Shown piece after piece: positions 1 to 5,480 of a stretch of DNA of 5,480 bases. The DNA is from Nitrospirae bacterium GWC2_42_7 (GTDB lineage Bacteria; Nitrospirota; Thermodesulfovibrionia; Thermodesulfovibrionales; UBA6898): positions 2,533 to 8,012 of the forward strand of contig MHDW01000032.1 in assembly GCA_001803645.1 (NCBI GenBank). Reading direction: 5' to 3'. A program made the translations under genes and the position numbers. Under the pieces are notes generated by a model that worked only from the letters and a program-made list of their open reading frames with translations, ran no database searches and had not been told where the DNA came from. Each line of letters opens with the position of its first letter. Positions within the stretch are counted from its first letter, which is position 1.

Positions 1-108
1 GATAAATTAAGCAATCTCCAGAAAAAAACATTAAAAGAATCCTGCATGCTTATCTCAAGGATACAGGACTCTATATCAAAAAAATATAATCCTGGGATCT
101 CAATGTAA
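1..108 (+). CDS. C-terminal end of a DUF294-type putative nucleotidyltransferase (5' part outside window)
   Basis: Frame 1 is the only + strand frame open at the left edge; it runs 35 codons to a TAA at 106-108. The peptide starts DKLSNLQKKTLKESCMLISR and ends KKYNPGISM. The pattern L-S-x-L-x-[KR]-x-x-L-K-E followed by an amphipathic helix resembles the extreme C-terminus of the DUF294_C domain. Proteins of that family usually combine a cyclic-nucleotide-binding domain, CBS domains and a GlnD-like nucleotidyltransferase fold. None of those domains lies inside the window, so the full architecture is inferred. The stop overlaps the next gene's ATG by one base (TAATG), which suggests translational coupling. 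The association of such proteins with a DnaQ-like exonuclease and a DUF4212/symporter pair is recalled from other genomes and supports the call. An unrelated helical C-terminus cannot be excluded from so short a piece. Confidence 0.65.
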   Translation, partial: DKLSNLQKKTLKESCMLISRIQDSISKKYNPGISM

Positions 109-830
109 TGATAAATTCGATCTCAACATTTAAACAACAGCTCATCGGAAAGCTCTTCACTCCAAAGGAGAACGGGCTGTTTTTGGGGAAGCATATTGAT
201 TCTGACCAAAACATTGATCTAAGCACGCCAATAGATCAAGCAAACTATGTTGTTTTTGATACTGAACTTACAGGGCTTAATTTCAAAAATGACTCAATTG
301 TTTCTTTGGGTGCTTTAAAAATGACCGGGGGACTGATCAATATTGGTGATCACTATTACAGGATAGTTGAGCCGAGGACTGAACTGACCGGAAACAGTGT
401 TGTTATTCACGGCATAACACCTTCAGAGGCGTCCGACTGGCCGGATATAAAAAAGATTCTTCCTGAATTCCTCGATTTTTGCGGAAACAGTATTATTGTC
501 GGCCACTTTGTGTCTGTTGACCTTAATTTTATAAACAGCGAGATGAAGAGATTATACGGATACTCTCTGCAAAACCCGGCGGTCGATACTTTCAAAATGT
601 ATCAGTGGATAAGACAGATGGAAGAAGAAGTCTGCGCATATCATGGCGGGCTGTCAGAGGTTACAGATCTCATCTCCCTCGCAAAAAAATACAACATTCC
701 TGTCAGTCAGGCACATAATTCACTCGACGATGCCTTTGTTACAGCACAGCTTCTTCAGAGATTCATAAGTTTTTTGCCGAAGTTCGGCGTAAAAACTGTC
801 CGGGACCTTATGAGAATAAGCAGACAGTAA
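108..830 (+). CDS. DEDDh-family 3'-5' exonuclease (DnaQ / Pol III epsilon-like)
   Basis: This 240-residue protein has the complete DEDDh catalytic set. The ExoI motif is FDTELTGL with D51 and E53, ExoII is VGHFVSVDLNF with D138, and ExoIII is AHNSLDDA with H203 and D208. These residues bind two metal ions and remove nucleotides from 3' ends. The fold occupies about residues 46-222. It is preceded by about 45 residues with no recognised domain and has a short C-terminal tail. It lacks the polymerase-binding features I would need to call it DnaQ itself, so the substrate (DNA, RNA or small oligonucleotides) is open. The start at 108 is the first Met of the frame. It overlaps the upstream stop (TAATG) and has only a weak GGGAT-type ribosome site near 94-98, so initiation probably depends on coupling to the upstream gene. 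The pairing suggests a joint role with the DUF294-type protein rather than housekeeping proofreading. Confidence 0.9.
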   Translation: MINSISTFKQQLIGKLFTPKENGLFLGKHIDSDQNIDLSTPIDQANYVVFDTELTGLNFKNDSIVSLGALKMTGGLINIGDHYYRIVEPRTELTGNSVVIHGITPSEASDWPDIKKILPEFLDFCGNSIIVGHFVSVDLNFINSEMKRLYGYSLQNPAVDTFKMYQWIRQMEEEVCAYHGGLSEVTDLISLAKKYNIPVSQAHNSLDDAFVTAQLLQRFISFLPKFGVKTVRDLMRISRQ

Positions 831-979
831 AAATTAATAAAACATGAAAAGGAGGAGGTAAAGAGGAGGCTAAAAAATGGTCTATATAAAATAAAAAAGA
901 CCGGGGAAAATGCACTGAGAAAGTTGCATGAATGAAAGCAAATGTTTAGTACATTTTATTTATTTAAAGGAGGTTAGTT
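831..979 (+). promoter_or_regulatory. Intergenic gap with repeated SD-like tracts, mini-ORFs and a weak promoter candidate
   Basis: No terminator is visible here, so read-through from the exonuclease gene into the symporter genes is possible. Three purine tracts resemble ribosome sites: GGAGGAGG (851-858), GAGGAGG (863-869) and AAAGGAGGT (966-974); only the last serves a real gene. The second lies 7 bases before an ATG at 877 that opens a 5-codon ORF (MVYIK). An ATG at 844 gives MKRRR. Two inverted repeats follow: ATGCACT/AGTTGCAT (910-916 and 922-929, one unpaired base) and AAATGT/ACATTT (940-945 and 951-956). A weak sigma70-like pair, TTGCAT (924-929) and TAGTAC (947-952) with a 17-base spacer, overlaps both repeats. 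It matches the -10 consensus at only 3 of 6 bases. Confidence 0.25.
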
Positions 980-1240
980 ATGGTTGACAATGAAAGATAT
1001 GAGGCATACTGGAAACATAACAAGACTTATATAATTGTTCTGCTTTCGATATGGTTTGCAGTATCTTACTTGTTCGGAATTCTAATGGCAGATCAGCTCG
1101 ACAGCATTAAGATTGCCGGATTCCCGCTTGGTTTCTGGTTTGCAAATCAAGGCTCAGAGGTGATTTTCGTTATCCTCATTGCAGTATATGTAAAGATGAT
1201 GAACAGTCTGGACATAAAATATGATGTACATGAGAAATAG
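980..1240 (+). CDS. DUF4212 small subunit of a sodium:solute symporter
   Basis: This 86-residue membrane protein matches the DUF4212 family (putative sodium/substrate symporter small subunit). The hallmark YWKHN near the N-terminus (residues 10-14) is followed by a first membrane helix at about 16-36. A short extracytoplasmic loop comes next, then the conserved GFPLGFWFANQGS (48-58) leading into a second helix to about residue 72. The tail ends in LDIKYDV. Lysines at both ends predict that both termini are cytoplasmic. The start is fixed by a near-perfect AAAGGAGGT site at 966-974, six bases upstream. The family is almost always encoded directly before a VC_2705-type large symporter, as it is here 58 bases downstream, and is thought to act as its partner. 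The single charged residue E60 inside the predicted second helix is worth noting. I cannot say whether it is normal for the family. The role in transport is inferred from the partner gene. Confidence 0.93.
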   Translation: MVDNERYEAYWKHNKTYIIVLLSIWFAVSYLFGILMADQLDSIKIAGFPLGFWFANQGSEVIFVILIAVYVKMMNSLDIKYDVHEK

Positions 1241-1298
1241 TGGTTTTTCTGAATCAATAAAACGAAAAATTACTAATTAATAGGGAGGAGACAACTTA

Positions 1299-3113
<1,815 letters not shown>

Positions 3114-3124
3114 CCATTTTATTG

Positions 3125-3170
3125 CAGAACATAGGCGCCCTGAACCAGGGCGTCTATGTTCTGTTTTTTT
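3125..3170 (+). terminator. Strong intrinsic terminator after the symporter
   Basis: Two 18-base arms, CAGAACATAGGCGCCCTG (3125-3142) and CAGGGCGTCTATGTTCTG (3146-3163), pair with a single G-U wobble around an AAC loop. Seven T residues follow directly (3164-3170). There is no matching A-run on the left side, so it acts on the + strand only. It separates the transporter transcript from acs. Confidence 0.95.
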
Positions 3171-3237
3171 CGGTATATAGTTTATATTCTCTACAATTAT
3201 TTAGAGTTTCATGATCAGGTGTGATTTAAAAGTGTCT

Positions 3238-3257
3238 GATCGGATTTGATCGGATTT
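3238..3257 (+). repeat. Tandem 10-base direct repeat upstream of the acs promoter
   Basis: GATCGGATTT occurs twice, head to tail and without mismatch, at 3238-3247 and 3248-3257. A 10-base period places both copies on the same face of the helix. The pair ends 14 bases before the predicted -35 box, about -50 to -69 from the likely transcription start, a usual place for an activator. Two adjoining 10-base half-sites are reminiscent of OmpR-type sites, but no regulator is encoded in the window. Confidence 0.6.
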
Positions 3258-3268
3258 CTGCCCAGGGA

Positions 3269-3286
3269 CAATTGACATCAATTGAC
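3269..3286 (+). promoter_or_regulatory. Palindromic, 10-base-phased operator candidate over the acs -35 box
   Basis: CAATTGA (3269-3275) and TCAATTG (3278-3284) form a perfect inverted repeat around a CA centre. The same bases also read as two direct copies of CAATTGAC at 3269-3276 and 3279-3286, ten bases apart. The predicted -35 hexamer (3272-3277) lies inside, so a protein bound here would compete with or contact RNA polymerase. The binding protein is unknown. Confidence 0.45.
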
Positions 3287-3300
3287 TGAGCAATTATGAT
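3272..3300 (+). promoter_or_regulatory. Sigma70-type promoter for acs
   Basis: A perfect TTGACA (3272-3277) is followed after exactly 17 bases by TATGAT (3295-3300), five of six matches to the -10 consensus. Transcription would start near 3305-3308, giving a leader of about 87 bases before the acs ATG. The promoter lies downstream of the symporter terminator and is the best match in the gap, so acs appears to be transcribed independently of the transporter genes. Confidence 0.72.
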
Positions 3301-3331
3301 ACACATGCGTTGCAGTTCTTATGAAATAAAT

Positions 3332-3384
3332 TTGAAAGCTAATGGTTATTTTTGCCGAGGCCGTAATGCTTTCAATACCATTAG
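3332..3384 (+). promoter_or_regulatory. acs leader with two competing RNA stems near the ribosome site
   Basis: Stem A pairs TTGAAAGC (3332-3339) with GCTTTCAA (3368-3375), eight perfect pairs, and leaves the ribosome site AGGAGG (3383-3388) free. Stem B pairs CTAATGGT (3339-3346) with ACCATTAG (3377-3384), also eight perfect pairs, and covers the first two bases of that site. The stems interleave with almost no linker (0 and 1 base), so forming both at once looks sterically unlikely. The layout is what a translational switch would need. No known riboswitch class is recognised. Confidence 0.35.
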
Positions 3385-3392
3385 GAGGCTGA
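3342..3392 (+). CDS. Possible 16-residue leader ORF ending one base before acs
   Basis: ATG at 3342 opens a reading frame for [16 protein letters not shown], ending in TGA at 3390-3392, one base before the acs ATG (TGATATG). The spacing would allow translational coupling. The start lies inside the 5' arm of stem B, and the last codons form the acs ribosome site. Its own ribosome site is poor: GAAAG at 3334-3338, only three bases away. It resembles no known leader peptide and has no run of one amino acid that would suggest attenuation. It may be a chance ORF. Confidence 0.25.
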   Translation: MVIFAEAVMLSIPLGG

Positions 3393-3393
3393 T

Positions 3394-5370
3394 ATGGCAA
3401 ATGAAAAGAACATCGAAGTATTAATGGCTGAAAACAGGACTTTTCCTCCATCAAAAAATTTCAGTGAAAAAGCACATATAAAAAGCATAGAGGAGTATGA
3501 AAAGATATACAAAAAATCTGTTGAAGACCCTGAAGGATTCTGGGCAGAGATGGCAGAAGCGAACCTGACATGGTTCAAGAAATGGGACAAGGTGCTTGAA
3601 TATGATTTTGAAAAACCTGAGATCAAATGGTTCCAGGGAGGCAAACTTAATGTCTCTTATAACTGTCTTGACAGGTTTATCAACAACGCCACAAGAAACA
3701 AAGCTGCAATCATATGGGAAGCAGATGACGGTTCCTACAAAACATACACTTATCAGCAGCTTTATTATGAGGTGAACAGGTTCGCTAATGTCCTGAAGAA
3801 GCAGGGCATCAAAAAGGGCGACAGAGTAACTATCTATCTTCCGATGATACCTGAACTCGCTATAGCCATGCTCGCATGCTCAAGAATCGGCGCAATACAC
3901 AGCATAGTCTTTGGCGGTTTCAGCGCACAGGCGCTTCGCGACAGGATACAGGATTGCAAGTCCAAGCTTGTGGTTACTGCAGACAAGGGAGTCAGAGGAG
4001 GAAGGTTTGTAGCTTTAAAGACCAACAATGATGCTGCTATACAGGAATGTCCGACTGTAGAAAAAGTGATAGTAGTAAAACGCGGTGATGGTGCAGTTGA
4101 CATGGAGCCGAAAAGAGATCTCTGGTGGCATGATGAAATGAAGGCTGCTGACATTGCAAACTACTGCGAACCTGAGCAGATGGATGCTGAAGACCCTCTT
4201 TTTATTCTTTACACTTCAGGCTCCACAGGCAAACCAAAGGGAGTTCTCCATACAACAGGGGGATATCTTCTATACACCAATCTGACCTTCAGATGGATAT
4301 TCGACTATCATGATGAGGACATACACTTCTGCACCGCAGACATCGGCTGGGTCACAGGCCACAGTTACATTGTATACGGCCCACTCAGCAATGGTGCTAC
4401 AAGCCTTATGTTCGAGGGGATCCCGACTTATCCTGATGCCGGAAGATTCTGGTCCATTGTTGACAAGCACAAGGTGAATATTTTTTATACAGCTCCTACA
4501 GCAATAAGGGCTTTGATGAAAGAAGGCGAGACTTTTGTGAACAAGCACGATCTTTCATCACTCCGAGTACTCGGCACAGTAGGAGAACCGATAAACCCTG
4601 AGGCCTGGATGTGGTATTACGTTCATGTCGGAAAAGAAAAACTCCCTATTGTTGATACATGGTGGCAGACCGAGACAGGAGGCATCCTTATCACCCCTCT
4701 GCCGGGTGCCATGACATTAAAGCCCGGCTCTGCAAACAGGCCTTTCCCTGGCGTTGTACCAAAGGTACTAAAAGAGAACGGTGAGCCTGCAGGCGTAAAC
4801 GAAGGCGGATATCTCGTGATCGAAAAACCATGGCCCGGTATGCTAAGAGGCACTTACGGAGATCCTGAGAACAAACGCATAAAAGAGGTTTATTTTTCGA
4901 GGTTCATTGGAAAATATTTAACAGGCGATGGTGCAAGAGTTGATGCGGACGGAGACTACTGGCTGATGGGAAGGATCGATGATGTTATCAATATTTCAGG
5001 CCACAGGCTCGGCACTGCCGAAGTCGAATCCGCCCTTGTCAGCCATGAGGCTGTTGCAGAAGCCGCAGTTGTAGGTTTTCCGCATGAGATAAAGGGAGAG
5101 GGCATTTATGTCTATGTGACTCTCAAGGATGGCCAGAAGCCTTCAGATGAACTGAAGAAGATCCTGATCGGCCATGTCAGAACTGCGATCGGCCCGATAG
5201 CAACACCTGACAAGCTCCAGTTTGCACCAGGCTTGCCGAAGACCAGAAGCGGCAAGATCATGAGAAGAATTCTCAGAAAGATCGCATGGGGACAGGTTGA
5301 AGAGCTTGGCGACACATCAACACTCGCAGACCCTGCAGTGGTTGATAACCTCGTTAAAGAGAGATTGTAA
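3394..5370 (+). CDS. acs: Acetyl-CoA synthetase (AMP-forming acetate-CoA ligase)
   Basis: This 658-residue cytoplasmic enzyme makes acetyl-CoA and AMP + PPi from acetate, ATP and CoA through an acetyl-AMP intermediate. The N-terminal ACAS_N region (about 31-90) is followed by the large AMP-binding domain and a mobile C-terminal domain (from about 528). Visible motifs are [11 protein letters not shown] (273-283, phosphate loop), GEPINPEAW (397-405) and [10 protein letters not shown] (421-430). W424 matches the Trp that limits the acyl pocket to acetate (W414 in Salmonella Acs). YLTGDGAR carries D512, and R527 and R538 match the ATP-site arginines. [11 protein letters not shown] has K621, the catalytic lysine that protein acetyltransferases acetylate to switch the enzyme off. 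R596 matches a CoA-contacting Arg. Length is normal and no key residue is missing. AGGAGG at 3383-3388, five bases upstream, fixes the start over Met11. It has its own promoter and terminator. Propionate use is less likely given W424. Confidence 0.98.
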   Translation: MANEKNIEVLMAENRTFPPSKNFSEKAHIKSIEEYEKIYKKSVEDPEGFWAEMAEANLTWFKKWDKVLEYDFEKPEIKWFQGGKLNVSYNCLDRFINNATRNKAAIIWEADDGSYKTYTYQQLYYEVNRFANVLKKQGIKKGDRVTIYLPMIPELAIAMLACSRIGAIHSIVFGGFSAQALRDRIQDCKSKLVVTADKGVRGGRFVALKTNNDAAIQECPTVEKVIVVKRGDGAVDMEPKRDLWWHDEMKAADIANYCEPEQMDAEDPLFILYTSGSTGKPKGVLHTTGGYLLYTNLTFRWIFDYHDEDIHFCTADIGWVTGHSYIVYGPLSNGATSLMFEGIPTYPDAGRFWSIVDKHKVNIFYTAPTAIRALMKEGETFVNKHDLSSLRVLGTVGEPINPEAWMWYYVHVGKEKLPIVDTWWQTETGGILITPLPGAMTLKPGSANRPFPGVVPKVLKENGEPAGVNEGGYLVIEKPWPGMLRGTYGDPENKRIKEVYFSRFIGKYLTGDGARVDADGDYWLMGRIDDVINISGHRLGTAEVESALVSHEAVAEAAVVGFPHEIKGEGIYVYVTLKDGQKPSDELKKILIGHVRTAIGPIATPDKLQFAPGLPKTRSGKIMRRILRKIAWGQVEELGDTSTLADPAVVDNLVKERL

Positions 5371-5391
5371 GTGCAGTTTTAAACTTATCTT

Positions 5392-5421
5392 AAGGGCGGC
5401 CTTATACGGTCGCCCTTTTTT
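5392..5421 (+). terminator. Intrinsic terminator after acs
   Basis: AAGGGCGGCC (5392-5401) pairs with GGTCGCCCTT (5408-5417), ten pairs with one G-U wobble and a six-base loop. A run of six T begins at 5416, the first two of which belong to the stem. It starts 21 bases after the acs stop. No T-run lies beyond the arm on the minus strand, so termination is expected in the + direction only. Confidence 0.88.
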
Positions 5422-5447
5422 CTTTCATATTCCCATAAGAGTAGAAA

Positions 5448-5480
5448 TCATTCCTCTGTTATCTTTATCTCAATTTGAAA
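5448..5480 (-). CDS. Possible C-terminal end of a convergent gene (mostly outside window)
   Basis: On the minus strand a frame is open from the right edge for ten codons, FQIEIKITEE, ending in TGA at 5448-5450. The alternating hydrophobic pattern with an acidic end looks like a real protein tail; histidine kinase ends can look like this. Ten codons are too few for a family call, and an open frame this short is easily due to chance. If real, it would converge on acs with the acs terminator between them. Confidence 0.2.
   Translation of the reverse strand, partial: FQIEIKITEE

Noticed and set aside
6..89. A second open frame in the first 90 bases (frame 3) giving a lysine-rich 27-residue peptide ending at a TAA at 87-89
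   Set aside because: It is preceded by an in-frame TAA at 3-5 and has no start codon. Frame 1 is open from the window edge and ends in the TAATG overlap, as expected for the real gene.
910..929. Sigma54-like GCAC...TTGC elements upstream of DUF4212
   Set aside because: The distance between the GC-containing elements is about three bases too long, and the -24 GG is not present; sigma54 promoters tolerate almost no spacing change.
3192..3197. TACAAT as an alternative -10 box for acs
   Set aside because: No reasonable -35 hexamer lies 16-18 bases upstream (the position falls at the terminator T-run), and TTGACA-17-TATGAT downstream is far better.
3220..3235. TGTGATTT as a CRP-type activator site
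   Set aside because: Only the left half TGTGA is present; the expected TCACA after six bases is AGTGT, so there is no dyad.
3332..3384. The two acs leader stems forming together as a pseudoknot
   Set aside because: The connecting linkers would be 0 and 1 base across two 7-8 pair stems, which looks too short sterically; alternative pairing is the simpler reading.
3305..3424. A 39-codon ORF starting at the predicted acs transcription start and overlapping the start of acs out of frame
   Set aside because: It has no ribosome site and would need leaderless translation. Its peptide has no recognisable features, and the real acs start is well supported.

Overview
The window carries an acetate-uptake and acetate-activation locus, all on the + strand, from a Gram-negative-type bacterium. 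GC content looks moderate by eye. Protein style and gene content suggest Nitrospirota, Desulfobacterota (old Deltaproteobacteria) or a similar lineage, but the phylum call is only an impression. There are no mobile elements, tRNA or rRNA genes, or CRISPR arrays.

Layout. (1) Bases 1-108 are the last 35 codons of a gene entering from the left. They resemble the C-terminal helical domain of DUF294-type putative nucleotidyltransferases. (2) Its stop codon overlaps the start of a DEDDh 3'-5' exonuclease (108-830) in a TAATG junction. (3) A 149-base gap holds duplicated Shine-Dalgarno-like tracts, tiny ORFs and two small inverted repeats. (4) Next come the small, two-helix DUF4212 subunit (980-1240) and a 604-residue sodium:solute symporter of the VC_2705 type (1299-3113), each with a strong ribosome binding site. 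(5) A strong intrinsic terminator (3125-3170) closes this unit. (6) A dense control region (about 3194-3393) has a tandem 10-base repeat, a 16-base palindrome over the -35 box, a near-consensus sigma70 promoter, and a leader with two alternative stems and a 16-codon ORF ending one base before acs. (7) acs, acetyl-CoA synthetase (3394-5370), has every catalytic motif I checked. (8) A second intrinsic terminator (5392-5421) follows it. The last 60 bases may hold the end of a convergent gene.

Function. The small and large symporter subunits probably import acetate or another short carboxylate with Na+. Acs then converts acetate, ATP and CoA to acetyl-CoA. The DUF294-type protein and exonuclease often sit beside this kind of symporter (from memory of other genomes). 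They are plausibly a regulatory pair, but nothing in the sequence proves this. The least explained parts are the acs control region, the EF-hand-like periplasmic loop of the symporter, and the purpose of the nucleotidyltransferase-exonuclease pair.
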